Shown: positions 1 through 8,091, counted from the first letter of the stretch. The stretch is DNA of 45,413 nt from Flavobacterium sp. A45 (GCF_002001005.1 NZ_MUNX01000107.1:1-45413); one strand, 5' to 3'. Translations and numbers: made by a program. The notes: generated by a model not told the origin, from the letters alone.

Positions 1-14
1 AATTATAACGACTT

Positions 15-121
15 AAGGTGGTTATTGCGGCGGGGCTCACCTCTTCCCATCCCGAACAGAGTAGTTAAGCCCGCCTGCGCAGATGGTACTGCAGTTATGT
101 GGGAGAGTATGTCGCTGCCTT
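15..121 (+). rRNA. 5S ribosomal RNA
   Basis: The 5S core is recognisable: the CCCATCCCGAACAGAG loop, then AGTTAAGCCCGCC and the closing GGGAGAGTA segment. The 5' end (AGGTGG, from about 16) pairs with the 3' end (CGCTGCCT, to 120), giving a molecule of about 107 nt. An intrinsic terminator follows at once, as expected for the last gene of an rRNA operon whose 16S and 23S genes would lie before the window. The exact ends are uncertain by a few bases. Confidence 0.95.
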
Positions 122-128
122 TTTTTAT

Positions 129-160
129 AAAACCCCGTTTCTTACGAAACGGGGTTTTTT
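129..160 (+). terminator. rrn operon terminator
   Basis: AACCCCGTTTC and GAAACGGGGTT form an 11-bp perfect stem around a TTAC loop, followed by T6. It lies directly after the 5S gene. Confidence 0.93.
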
Positions 161-301
161 GTTTTATAAATGTATAGAATAACTAGGGATTAAAGCAAAA
201 ACGGTTCAGGTGCAAAAGTTGGGGATTATGCATAAAGATTGGATAATCTAAACAAGAAAAAATCTATATTTCTCACTCCTCTAAACGCCTTAAAGAAAAG
301 C

Positions 302-835
302 CTACTTCCTAAAATCAATTTTTTCTACGACATCAGAATATTGCTGGGTCCGGTAGTTGTATCTCCTCAGATGAAATGAATCACAGTTAAATTCAAAATT
401 AATTGTAGTATTTCTGAAAAGTTCGTAGGCTGTTTTCATTTTTTTTGTATCGAGGCCACGCGCAATACTTAAGTGGGCATGCGCGTTTTTAATTTTAAAA
501 CCTAAATATAGATGTAGATCTATAATGAGATTATCGAGGTATTGTTGTGAGATTTGATCTAGCGCAATAAAGAAGGTTCTTTCTCCAAAGGAATCCCAAG
601 CGTTAAAAGTCACTTTTTGTGAAATGGCTGTGTTGCAGAATTCTCTAATCCTGTCTAGATGAAGTTGGAGTGACAGTTCGTTTTCAAAGTTGATTACGGT
701 AATATGAGCTGCTGCATTGACACTTCCAAACCAGCCAATATGTTTTTTGAGCAATTGTTTATAAGACATAACTAATGTTGATTGCTCAGATTTAGGAAAA
801 ATGACCAACGAGTAAAGTGGCGGAATGGTTTTCAT
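302..835 (-). CDS. 2H phosphoesterase (2'-5' RNA ligase family)
   Basis: This 177-residue protein has the two H-x-T/S signatures of the 2H phosphoesterase fold: AHITV (His44, Thr46) and AHLSI (His121, Ser123), 77 residues apart as expected for the duplicated half-domains. Family members hydrolyse or ligate 2',5' or cyclic phosphodiester bonds in RNA or nucleotides. The substrate cannot be inferred here. It has no signal peptide, so it is probably cytosolic. It is transcribed alone, facing the rrn terminator, with about 90 bp to the next gene. The ATG start is the only reasonable one because the first strand (PLYSLVIFP) follows immediately. Confidence 0.8.
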   Translation of the reverse strand: MKTIPPLYSLVIFPKSEQSTLVMSYKQLLKKHIGWFGSVNAAAHITVINFENELSLQLHLDRIREFCNTAISQKVTFNAWDSFGERTFFIALDQISQQYLDNLIIDLHLYLGFKIKNAHAHLSIARGLDTKKMKTAYELFRNTTINFEFNCDSFHLRRYNYRTQQYSDVVEKIDFRK

Positions 836-926
836 AATTCATAAATAAGGGTTTGGCCGAGCATGAATGAAGGTAGTCTATGAAATAGTTCTAAAAACTA
901 ACCCGTTTTGGATACGTTATGTTTCT

Positions 927-1568
927 TTAAATCGTTTTGAATGAATATTGACAATCTTTTATGATTGGACATTCTGGGCATTTTGGAGTGGGGCGACAAA
1001 TTTCTCTTCCTAAAAATGAAATCGCCATCCCTATTTCTCCCCAAATATTTTTTGGTAAAATTTGCATGAGTTGTTTTTCAGCTTTATTACCATCTTTTGT
1101 TTCTGAAATTAATCCAATTCTGGGCGACACCCGAATCACGTGTAAATCAGCGATGATTCCTTCAGCAGGAAGGTTGGCTTCCCGCATAATGACATTGGCT
1201 GATTTTCGCCCGATTCCTTTCAAAGCGGTTAGATTCTCCATGGTGAGTGGGATGTTCGTGTCTTCTTGGATAGTCTGCGCAATTTCAATTAGCCAGTTAG
1301 CTTTGGTGCCAAAATTCCGAACTTTTGAAATATGAGGAATTAATTCATCGGCATTCGAAATGGAGAGGCTTTTCATGTTGGGAAAAATTTCGAACAAAGC
1401 AGGCGCAATTTTATTGATATTGGCATCCGAATCTTGTGCTGACAGAACAACCATAACCATCAGTTGGTAAAGATTTTGGTAATCTAACGGATGCTTTCTG
1501 TCTTTGTATTTTTCCAGAATTGGGACCAATTTAGTTTCCAAATCATTTGTTTTTCCAAATAAATCCAT
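927..1568 (-). CDS. nth: Endonuclease III-family DNA glycosylase
   Basis: The 213-residue length fits the Nth/HhH-GPD family, which excises oxidised pyrimidines and nicks abasic sites in base excision repair. The helix-hairpin-helix LKGIGRKSANV carries the expected catalytic Lys (K122), and the catalytic Asp is D141 in ADLHVIRV. The C-terminal [4Fe-4S] ligands are C191, C197, C200 and C206, i.e. C-X5-C-X2-C-X5-C, one residue shorter than the X6-X2-X5 spacing of E. coli Nth. The sequence around residues 45-60 also departs from the E. coli enzyme, so this may be a Bacteroidota subfamily rather than a strict orthologue. It is separated by about 40 bp from the DUF4268 gene upstream and is probably co-transcribed with it. 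Confidence 0.85.
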   Translation of the reverse strand: MDLFGKTNDLETKLVPILEKYKDRKHPLDYQNLYQLMVMVVLSAQDSDANINKIAPALFEIFPNMKSLSISNADELIPHISKVRNFGTKANWLIEIAQTIQEDTNIPLTMENLTALKGIGRKSANVIMREANLPAEGIIADLHVIRVSPRIGLISETKDGNKAEKQLMQILPKNIWGEIGMAISFLGREICRPTPKCPECPIIKDCQYSFKTI

Positions 1569-1608
1569 TGCGAATAATTTTTGATTAATAATTCACTGAT
1601 ATTAAATT

Positions 1609-2046
1609 TTATTTCTCAATATCTTTTATAAATTCGTCGTACTCTAAATAAAATAGTTCCAAAGCATTCATTTTTTCATAGAAAAAATCAAAAATTTCAT
1701 CCCAATATTTGCGGTTGCTTACACTTACATTCAATTTTTCAACCCAAATACGGCTAATGGTTTTTCCATTCTCAAGAGTGTGATTTTTTTCGAAAACTAA
1801 ATCTTTTACAAATTCTTCTTCGAGTATGTTTTTTAAGGCTAATAATTTTTCGAAATATTGTTTACGCATTTCTGTATTACGCATTTCGATATCGATATGT
1901 ACTTGTGCCTTGGTATTTTCGACATAGAATTTAAACGAGAAATCTTTAATTTTGGTATCATATAAAACCCATTTTCTAGGATATTTTTGAGCAAATTCAA
2001 CCCAAAATTCATGTTTTAGTTTTTGATTTTCTTCTTTGCTGTACAT
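1609..2046 (-). CDS. DUF4268-type protein
   Basis: A 145-residue, highly charged soluble protein rich in aromatic residues, with Trp-containing segments near the start (HEFWVEFAQKYP, RKWVLYDTKIKD) and in the middle (RIWVEKLN, RKYWDEIFDFF). The pattern resembles the DUF4268 family, often found as the C-terminal part of restriction or nuclease-like proteins and alone in Flavobacteria. I see no catalytic motif, signal peptide or membrane segment. It lies 40 bp upstream of nth and both are on the minus strand, so co-transcription is likely. Function unknown. Confidence 0.65.
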   Translation of the reverse strand: MYSKEENQKLKHEFWVEFAQKYPRKWVLYDTKIKDFSFKFYVENTKAQVHIDIEMRNTEMRKQYFEKLLALKNILEEEFVKDLVFEKNHTLENGKTISRIWVEKLNVSVSNRKYWDEIFDFFYEKMNALELFYLEYDEFIKDIEK

Positions 2047-2136
2047 ATTGTTGTTCTTTGGGTGTTTAAATTTGTTTTGAACCTATTTCTAAAGTATATT
2101 TAGGTATTATTTTATTTGCAAAAATAACCTTTGATT

Positions 2137-2790
2137 ATGGATTTTCAAGATTTTTTACAAATTGTTCCTCATTTGGATGCTGTTATTCTTCCTGGAGAAG
2201 CGGCTCATAACATTATGGTGCCAATTGAACGTCTTGAAATTTTTAAAAAAATAGATTTTGAACAGATAACGCCAAAAAATGCCGGAGTAATGATGCTGGT
2301 TTATCCTAAAAAGGGTGAAACACATTTGGTTTTGATTGTGCGGAATTCCTATAAAGGAGTTCATTCTTCCCAAATAGCTTTTCCAGGCGGAAAATATGAA
2401 AAGGAAGATGTCAATTTTATGCATACAGCATTAAGAGAAACTTGCGAAGAAATTGGAATTCACCAAGATAAAATTGAAGTTTTGAAAGCGTTTACTAATT
2501 TATACATAGTACCAAGCAATTTTATGGTTTACCCTTTTTTGGGGATTTGCAGAGATGAAATAGCTTTTAATCCCGATCCTATTGAAGTAGCTGGCATAAT
2601 TGAATTGCCATTAAATACTTTTTTAAGTGATTCCATTGTAATCAATGCAGAAATGACGACTTCTTACTCTAATTCCATTGTGGTACCAGCTTTTAAAATT
2701 GACGACCATATTGTTTGGGGTGCTACAGCTATGATGTTAAGTGAGTTGAAAATTGTTTTGAATTCTGTTTTAGATAAAATCAGTTTTTGA
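2137..2790 (+). CDS. Nudix hydrolase, CoA pyrophosphatase type
   Basis: A complete Nudix box is visible: GG at the start, then R-E-x-x-x-E-E-x-G in ALRETCEEIGI, ordered as GX5EX7REUXEEXGU. The preceding segment HSSQIAFPGGK matches the NudL/YeaB group, which cleaves coenzyme A and its thioesters to 3',5'-ADP and phosphopantetheine. An in-frame TTG lies at 2131, but the ATG at 2137 (Met-Asp-Phe-Gln) is preferred; this gives 217 residues. TAACCTTTG just before the start resembles a -7 box, so the leader may be very short. It is followed by an acyltransferase gene about 100 bp downstream on the same strand. Confidence 0.82.
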   Translation: MDFQDFLQIVPHLDAVILPGEAAHNIMVPIERLEIFKKIDFEQITPKNAGVMMLVYPKKGETHLVLIVRNSYKGVHSSQIAFPGGKYEKEDVNFMHTALRETCEEIGIHQDKIEVLKAFTNLYIVPSNFMVYPFLGICRDEIAFNPDPIEVAGIIELPLNTFLSDSIVINAEMTTSYSNSIVVPAFKIDDHIVWGATAMMLSELKIVLNSVLDKISF

Positions 2791-2887
2791 ATGGTCTGTT
2801 TTGTTAAAAGGGTTGACTTTTAATACTAAAAAAGGAAAAATAATCGTAATTTTGCAATCCCAAATCTAAAAACAAATAAACAATCTT

Positions 2888-3697
2888 ATGGGATTATTTA
2901 AACGAAATCCTTTCGGACATATATTATTTATAAAAAAATGGCTGATTAGAATCTTTGGATTTATTAGCCATAGACGTTATCGTGGTTTTAATGAACTGCA
3001 AATTGAAGGTTCTGAAATTATTAAAAAACTCCCAGATACAAACGTTCTTTTTATTTCGAATCATCAAACTTATTTTGCGGATGTGACAGCAATGTTTCAT
3101 GTCTTTAATGCCAGTTTAAGCGGTCGTGAAGATTCCATAAAAAATGTTTGGTATATGTGGAACCCCAAATTAAATATTTATTATGTTGCGGCCAAAGAGA
3201 CTATGAGGGCAGGGTTATTGCCTAGAATTATGGCCTATGCGGGTGCAATTACCGTTGAACGAACTTGGCGTGCTAAAGGACAGGATGTAATCGAAAAAAA
3301 GGATGTGAATCCAAATGATACAGAGAATATTAAAATTGCATTGGCTGATGGTTGGGTAATTACTTTTCCGCAGGGAACAACAAAATCTTTTAAACCCGTT
3401 CGAAAAGGAACGGCTCACATCATAAAACAGCACAGGCCTATAGTTGTTCCTATTGTAATTGATGGATTTCGACGATCGTTTTGCAAGAAAGGATTGTATA
3501 TGAAAAAGAAGGGAATTCTCCAGTCGCTTGTCATCAAAGAGCCTTTGGCCATTGATTATGATAACGATTCCATTGATGAAATTGTTGAAATGGTAGAATA
3601 CGCTATCGAGCAACATCCATCTTTCCTGAAAGTAATTCCACTGGAGGAATTGCAGGAGCAAGAAGAGCTGAATAAAAAGAGACAATGGGAATATTAG
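2888..3697 (+). CDS. PlsC-like lysophospholipid acyltransferase
   Basis: This 269-residue protein looks like a membrane-associated 1-acyl-glycerol-3-phosphate acyltransferase, using acyl donors to make phosphatidic acid or related lipids. Block I is NHQTYFAD (His59, Asp65), block II AYAGAITVER and block III FPQGT (160-164). Block I is H-X5-D where the family has H-X4-D, and block III has Gln where the usual FPEG has Glu. The codons across block I are unambiguous in the sequence. The short hydrophobic N-terminus (HILFIKKWLIRIFGFI) may anchor it. I call it a divergent PlsC-family member; its exact substrate is not deducible. A TAATTTTG -7-like box lies about 40 bp before the start. Confidence 0.78.
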   Translation: MGLFKRNPFGHILFIKKWLIRIFGFISHRRYRGFNELQIEGSEIIKKLPDTNVLFISNHQTYFADVTAMFHVFNASLSGREDSIKNVWYMWNPKLNIYYVAAKETMRAGLLPRIMAYAGAITVERTWRAKGQDVIEKKDVNPNDTENIKIALADGWVITFPQGTTKSFKPVRKGTAHIIKQHRPIVVPIVIDGFRRSFCKKGLYMKKKGILQSLVIKEPLAIDYDNDSIDEIVEMVEYAIEQHPSFLKVIPLEELQEQEELNKKRQWEY

Positions 3698-3702
3698 AAG
3701 AA

Positions 3703-3775
3703 GTGATTAGTGAATAGTCCTAGTAATTAGCTTAAGCACATTTTGCAAATTACTAAGGACTATTAATTACTCTTA
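3703..3775. terminator. Inverted repeat between convergent genes
   Basis: AATAGTCCT-AGTAATT on the left is matched by the inverse AATTACTAAGGACTATT on the right (one extra base). This gives a long stem between the acyltransferase stop and the stop of the opposing membrane protein gene. The arms are built from 9-mers of the form AGTRWTNAG, the same words seen around 41.3 kb. It probably acts as a bidirectional terminator, although no clean T-run follows. Confidence 0.5.
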
Positions 3776-3779
3776 AACT

Positions 3780-4433
3780 TTACAAATCAATTTTCTTCAA
3801 TTCTTCGAAGTTATTCTGCAAGCGCTTTAATAAAATACCATAGATTAATTTATAAATCAACCAGAATGCAAAGGTAAAAATTGCTGTGGCCAAAATTAAT
3901 ACAATGAACGATATTAAGGCTATGTTTAAAGGCATTTCGGGATGTACGACTCCGTTTTTAGAAGCTCCTTCCAAGTAGCCTTCGTAAAACAAATAGCCAC
4001 CAAAAATAATAAAAAACACTGCAAAAAAGGAAAGGTTAAAAGCGATGTATTGCTTTACCACTTTTCGGGTTTTCAATATCGTGGAAATGAGTTTTTTGGT
4101 ATTATCATCAACCGCAATTTTACGATACATCGTATAAAACTTGAAAATAAAGTACAAAATAACAACATAAAGGATCACAGTAGCGGCTATATAGTAGCCA
4201 TAAACACCCAAATGCTTAATTAATTCCACATTTTTCTCGTCGTATTTGGTGAACGATAAAGCCAATCCTAAAAATAGCCCTAATCCGAGTTCTATGATAC
4301 TCACTATAAAAATCCACTTCACTACCGAAGACGATTTTTTGTGAATCATTTTATAAATTTCATTTTCAGATACCTGTTCAAAAGAAGCTGCGTTCTTTTT
4401 CCAGTCTTTTTTTAATAAATCCAACTCTTTCAT
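3780..4433 (-). CDS. Membrane protein paired with ECF sigma factor
   Basis: This 217-residue protein has a charged cytosolic N-terminus (about 1-37) and four hydrophobic segments near 38-62, 79-99, 132-152 and 170-197. Its ATG overlaps the sigma gene stop in ATGA, so translation is probably coupled. The position suggests an anti-sigma or sigma-modulating role, but I see no zinc-binding anti-sigma motif (HX3CX2C) or other known anti-sigma domain. Similar Flavobacterium proteins sometimes carry a beta-carotene monooxygenase label; nothing here (no conserved His/Fe ligands) supports that. Function is inferred from context only. Confidence 0.6.
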   Translation of the reverse strand: MKELDLLKKDWKKNAASFEQVSENEIYKMIHKKSSSVVKWIFIVSIIELGLGLFLGLALSFTKYDEKNVELIKHLGVYGYYIAATVILYVVILYFIFKFYTMYRKIAVDDNTKKLISTILKTRKVVKQYIAFNLSFFAVFFIIFGGYLFYEGYLEGASKNGVVHPEMPLNIALISFIVLILATAIFTFAFWLIYKLIYGILLKRLQNNFEELKKIDL

Positions 4434-4933
4434 ACGCCTAATGGATTTAATATTTTTTTTAATTTCCCTTTAATTCGATTCATTTTTACCCTTGCATTCA
4501 CTTCACTAATCCCTAAAGTTTCCGATATTTCGGTATAATCCTTGTCTTCCAAATACATAAATACTAACGCTTTTTCAATGTCATTGAGCTGATAAACTGC
4601 TTGGTACATCAATTTCAACTGCTCCTCTTCCTCATAATTATATTCTATGTCATGCGTAAAATGTTGTCTGCCTTCGTACTCAACGGTTGCAATGCTGCGC
4701 TTACTTTTTCGATACAAAGTGATTGCCGTATTCAAGGCGACTCGATAAGCCCAAGTCGAAAATTTACTTTCTCCCCTAAATTTTGGAAAAGCTTTCCACA
4801 GTTGAATCGTGATTTCCTGAAACAAATCCTTATGAGCATCCTCACCAGAAGTATACAATCGACAAATCTTGTGGATTATATTCTGGTTTTCTTGCAGTTG
4901 CTTGACAAAAGAAGGTTCTAGATTTTCACTCAT
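4430..4933 (-). CDS. ECF-type sigma-70 factor
   Basis: The 167 residues contain region 2 (about 15-80: DLFQEITIQLWKAF, FSTWAYRVALNTAI) and region 4 (about 105-160: LEDKDYTEISETLGISEVNARVKMNR, a helix-turn-helix). This is the two-domain layout of an extracytoplasmic-function sigma factor. It is the first gene of a pair with the overlapping membrane protein. A TGTAAC-N15-CGTA sequence directly upstream looks like an ECF promoter, suggesting autoregulation. The ATG start is only about ten bases from the CGTA element, so the mRNA may be almost leaderless. Confidence 0.9.
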   Translation of the reverse strand: MSENLEPSFVKQLQENQNIIHKICRLYTSGEDAHKDLFQEITIQLWKAFPKFRGESKFSTWAYRVALNTAITLYRKSKRSIATVEYEGRQHFTHDIEYNYEEEEQLKLMYQAVYQLNDIEKALVFMYLEDKDYTEISETLGISEVNARVKMNRIKGKLKKILNPLGV

Positions 4934-4943
4934 ATTCCATTAG

Positions 4944-4968
4944 TACGAAACCCGCACATTTTGTTACA
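4944..4968 (-). promoter_or_regulatory. Putative autoregulatory ECF promoter
   Basis: On the minus strand TGTAAC (4968-4963) is followed by 15 bases and CGTA (4947-4944). AAC and CGT elements with about this spacing are typical of ECF sigma promoters. TGTAAC lies inside a 13-bp palindrome (TTTTGT-A-ACAAAA). The expected transcription start would be only a few bases before the sigma ATG at 4933. Confidence 0.45.
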
Positions 4969-5032
4969 AAACAGTTTTTTTTATTTTAAATAAACAGGGT
5001 AATAAGGAGCAGAAATCAGTCATTCATAATAA

Positions 5033-5112
5033 CTTTACTCCCGCTGTACGCTATATCTTTTTATAAGGCAAAAAAGCGTTATAAAAAGGATGCCGCTTCC
5101 ATCGGGGCTAAT
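5033..5112 (-). repeat. Dispersed structured repeat, copy A
   Basis: Read on the minus strand it begins TAGCCCCGATGGAAGCGG, continues into a hairpin (stem TCCTTTTTATAA / TTATAAAAAGA) and ends AAGATATAGCG-ACAGCGGGA. It fills the gap between the sigma gene and DUF3810, in the same direction as both. Four more copies are at 11120, 24982, 29646 and 40462. Confidence 0.8.
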
Positions 5113-5169
5113 CCGGAAATTTAGTTTTTCAGAATATCTTTTTAAAACAGAAAAACTATAACCGAAAAA

Positions 5170-6231
5170 TCACAACGGCCTCACCTCATAATAATTAACC
5201 ATTAAATTCACAAATTTACTGTAACTGTCCATGCCCTCTTTTTGTTGGTTGATTTTTAGGAAGCGATCATAAAAAGCGTGGAATCCTGTCTCAATTGGGG
5301 TTTGGTATTGTTCCCAAAAATCTTCACTTTCTTGGTAATTTTTTAAAATTCCCGGATGAACGGTTTTGAGTAATTTTTTTAATACTTCTTCGTTTCGTAC
5401 TTGCCAATTCCCTAGACAATAGCGTAACGCCATACTATATCCCGAATATTGAAAATATAAATTGTCATTTTTTATAGAAGACATAAAGCCAATAAAATTA
5501 CATTCACTTTCGCTCGCATATCCCATCTGATGAGCCATTTCGTGATTGGTGGTCATCGGGAAACTGTACATTGGACCTAAATAATTTACCTGCGCCTCAT
5601 TGGTAAACGGATTCAGATAACCTCCAAAACCCATATAGGTGAGAGGTAAACTAAAAAGAGATTTCTTAATACTCAAATGCGAGTAAGTGAAAAAAGCATA
5701 TTCTTTAGACAGGTTCTTATACCCATTTTGATTCATTTCAAAAACTTGGTTTTGCGAATAGGGAAAAACCACTTTTAAACTATCGTTTTTTGTGATTTGA
5801 CTTTGAATAGCATTCGTTTTTGCGATTAGTTTTTTGGTAAAAGCCAATAAATCGGCATCGGTATAATCTCTTTTGATATTCATTTTTTCGAACAATGGTT
5901 GACGATAATAATTCAATGCCCAAAGGAAATGAAAGAAAAAATAAAATACCGAAAGAACACTCAAAACCGTTAGGATGTTATTTTTCCAATTCAACTTCCA
6001 AGATTTTCTGTTTTTCCAAAACCATTTTAAAGCAAATAAAATCAGGATAAAATAAATACAATCACCTATAGAAAAAGGAATTTTACCTAAAACAATTCTT
6101 GAAAACTTAGAGATAAAAACATAAATCCCGTTGCTATAAAACCGCTCTACATTTTCCGGGAAAAACCGAATGATTTTTAGGATTACAATTTGCATCAACA
6201 AGAATAAAGGGAGAATGTAATTTCGTTTCAT
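5170..6231 (-). CDS. DUF3810 membrane protein with HEXXH motif
   Basis: This 353-residue protein has three N-terminal hydrophobic segments (about 5-22, 52-71 and 86-105) and a large C-terminal domain. In that domain TTNHEMAHQMGYASESE provides the zinc-protease signature H230-E-M-A-H234, with acidic residues E241/E243 downstream that could supply a third ligand. This is the pattern of the DUF3810 family of Bacteroidota, presumed membrane-bound metallopeptidases with no defined substrate. The motif is followed by CNFIGFMSS, as in gluzincin-like folds. The gene stands alone, with a divergent pepD 148 bp away. Activity is inferred only from the motif. Confidence 0.78.
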   Translation of the reverse strand: MKRNYILPLFLLMQIVILKIIRFFPENVERFYSNGIYVFISKFSRIVLGKIPFSIGDCIYFILILFALKWFWKNRKSWKLNWKNNILTVLSVLSVFYFFFHFLWALNYYRQPLFEKMNIKRDYTDADLLAFTKKLIAKTNAIQSQITKNDSLKVVFPYSQNQVFEMNQNGYKNLSKEYAFFTYSHLSIKKSLFSLPLTYMGFGGYLNPFTNEAQVNYLGPMYSFPMTTNHEMAHQMGYASESECNFIGFMSSIKNDNLYFQYSGYSMALRYCLGNWQVRNEEVLKKLLKTVHPGILKNYQESEDFWEQYQTPIETGFHAFYDRFLKINQQKEGMDSYSKFVNLMVNYYEVRPL

Positions 6232-6324
6232 TTTTTATAAATTGTATTGTAAAGAAACAAATTTTGGTGGATTATTTATTTTAAAATAATTTAAAACTTT
6301 TATAAAACTAGCTTTAGGAGTTTG

Positions 6325-6332
6325 TAACTTTG
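6325..6332 (+). promoter_or_regulatory. -7 box of pepD
   Basis: TAACTTTG matches the Bacteroidota -7 consensus TAnnTTTG and lies 46 bp before the pepD ATG. No clear -33 TTG is found at the usual distance, so this is a weak call. Confidence 0.35.
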
Positions 6333-6378
6333 AGGTTTTATTATTTTAAACGTTTTTAATTAAAAAATATACAGCAGA

Positions 6379-7842
6379 ATGAGTCAAGAGATAAGAAATC
6401 TAGAACCAAAAGCACTTTGGAACAAATTTGCCGATTTGAATGCGGTACCTCGTCCTTCCAAAAAAGAAGAACGTGTAATTGAATTTATGAAAGACTTTGG
6501 AACCAATTTGGGACTAGAAACTTTTGAAGATGAAATCCGAAATGTAATTATTCGCAAACCTGCAACTCCAGGAATGGAAAACAGAAAAGCCCTTGTGTTG
6601 CAAGGACATTTGGATATGGTTCATCAAAAAAACACAGATACGGTTTTTGATTTTGATACTCAAGGAATCGATATGTATGTAGATGGGGATTGGGTTCGTG
6701 CCAGAGGAACGACTCTTGGAGCCGATAACGGTCTTGGTGTTGCAACTATTATGGCAATTTTAGAAAGCAAAGACATTCCGCATCCAGCAATCGAAGCTTT
6801 GTTTACAATAGATGAAGAAACTGGAATGACGGGAGCATTGAATTTGCAAGGTGGAATTCTTAAAGGAGATATTTTATTGAATTTGGATACCGAAGAGGAT
6901 GATGAAATAGGTATTGGATGTGCAGGTGGAATGGATGTTACCGCCACTGCCGAGTATGATGAAGAGGAAACTCCTGAAGGTTCTGTTGCTTATTCTATAA
7001 AGGTAAAAGGATTAAATGGTGGACATTCAGGAATGGATATTCACAAAGGTTTGGGTAATGCTAACAAAATTATGAACCGTTTATTATTTGACGGTTTTGA
7101 TAACTTTGGATTGCAAATTTCTGAAATCAACGGAGGAAGTCTGCGTAACGCAATCCCGCGTGAAAGTACAGCGAAAGTAATCATCGCAGCCGTTTACGAC
7201 GAGGCTTTTGTATTTGATATGCAACAAATTGTAAACGAAATCAAAGCTGAGTTTCAAACTACTGAACCTAACTTGGAAGTGGTTTTCGAAAAATTGGATA
7301 CTGTTCCTGCAACAGTAATGCCAACAATTGCACAGTTTTATTTCGTTAGAGCGATGTATACAGCTCACAACGGTGTTTATAGAATGAGTGCAGATTTTGA
7401 TAATCTGGTTGAGACTTCAAACAATATTGCAAAAGTAGTGGTAGGAGAGGGAAAACTTTCTGTTCAATGTTTGACACGTTCTTCAGTAGAATCGTCAAAA
7501 TTTGATATGGCAAATGCTTTGCGTTCTGCATTTGAACTAATGGGTTGTGAAGTGGAATTCTCAGGTTCATATCCAGGTTGGTCACCAAATCCTAAGTCTG
7601 AAATATTAGATGTTTTGGTTTCTATTTATGAAAAACAAAACGGTGAAAAACCAAACGTGGCGGCTTGTCACGCTGGATTAGAATGTGGAATTTTAGGGAC
7701 AAACTATCCTGATATGGATATGATTTCTTTCGGACCAACTATTCACGGAGCGCACTCTCCTGATGAAAGAGCAAGTATTTCTTCTGCTCAAAAATACTGG
7801 AAATTTGTATTGGAAATTTTAGAAAATATTCCTGTGAAATAA
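6379..7842 (+). CDS. pepD: Aminoacyl-histidine dipeptidase (peptidase D)
   Basis: The 487-residue length and sequence fit the M20C cytosolic non-specific dipeptidase, which hydrolyses Xaa-His and many other dipeptides to recycle amino acids. The di-zinc ligands are visible: H77 and D79 in GHLDMVH, D116 in LGADNG, the catalytic Glu146 and ligand Glu147 in IDEETGMTGA, D170 in LLNLD, and the C-terminal His in GPTIHGAHSPDE. The lid domain (about 200-390) contains GGHSGMDIHKG. It has no signal peptide. It is monocistronic, with a -7 box upstream and a strong terminator just downstream. Confidence 0.95.
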   Translation: MSQEIRNLEPKALWNKFADLNAVPRPSKKEERVIEFMKDFGTNLGLETFEDEIRNVIIRKPATPGMENRKALVLQGHLDMVHQKNTDTVFDFDTQGIDMYVDGDWVRARGTTLGADNGLGVATIMAILESKDIPHPAIEALFTIDEETGMTGALNLQGGILKGDILLNLDTEEDDEIGIGCAGGMDVTATAEYDEEETPEGSVAYSIKVKGLNGGHSGMDIHKGLGNANKIMNRLLFDGFDNFGLQISEINGGSLRNAIPRESTAKVIIAAVYDEAFVFDMQQIVNEIKAEFQTTEPNLEVVFEKLDTVPATVMPTIAQFYFVRAMYTAHNGVYRMSADFDNLVETSNNIAKVVVGEGKLSVQCLTRSSVESSKFDMANALRSAFELMGCEVEFSGSYPGWSPNPKSEILDVLVSIYEKQNGEKPNVAACHAGLECGILGTNYPDMDMISFGPTIHGAHSPDERASISSAQKYWKFVLEILENIPVK

Positions 7843-7861
7843 TAAGGAATAATTAAAACAC

Positions 7862-7897
7862 AAAACCCTCGTTTATTACTAAACGAGGGTTTTTTTA
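7862..7897. terminator. Terminator after pepD
   Basis: AACCCTCGTTT and AAACGAGGGTT form an 11-bp perfect stem followed by T7. The shorter A-run on the other side could also serve the opposing small gene that ends at 7908. Confidence 0.9.
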
Positions 7898-7907
7898 ATA
7901 TCAGTAA

Positions 7908-8018
7908 TTAATCCCTTTTCGGGCTGTTTTTCTTTTCTCTCTTTTCTTCCTTTTTTTCTTTAGCGGTTTTAAGAGGCTCTTTTTTGACGGTTTTCTTAGC
8001 GTCTTGACTTTTTGACAT
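7908..8018 (-). CDS. 36-residue Lys/Glu-rich small protein
   Basis: An ATG at 8018 opens a 36-codon frame ending in TAA at 7908. The peptide begins MSKSQDAKKTVKKEPLKTAK and continues with almost only Lys, Glu and Arg, with NSPKRD at the end. Of 36 residues, 15 are Lys and 2 are Arg. It lies between the pepD terminator and the DUF389 gene on the minus strand. It has no Cys, no signal peptide and few hydrophobic residues, so it is likely disordered and may bind nucleic acid; this is inference. Codon use is ordinary and the frame is free of rare codons. Confidence 0.55.
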   Translation of the reverse strand: MSKSQDAKKTVKKEPLKTAKEKKEEKREKKNSPKRD

Positions 8019-8091
8019 GATTCTATGTTTTTTTGTTTGTTTTTAATTCTATTCTAGTAAAGGTACATCTTTTTTTAATTTCATTTAGTTA

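Noticed and set aside
1..14. 3' end of 23S rRNA
   Set aside because: Only a few bases precede the 5S gene; they look like spacer and cannot be assigned.
3780..4433. Beta-carotene monooxygenase label
   Set aside because: No His ligands or length of carotenoid oxygenases; only a four-helix membrane protein is visible.
5033..5112. Transcription terminator for the DUF3810 or sigma gene
   Set aside because: It has a hairpin but also long conserved flanks shared with four other copies, so it is better treated as a member of the repeat family.
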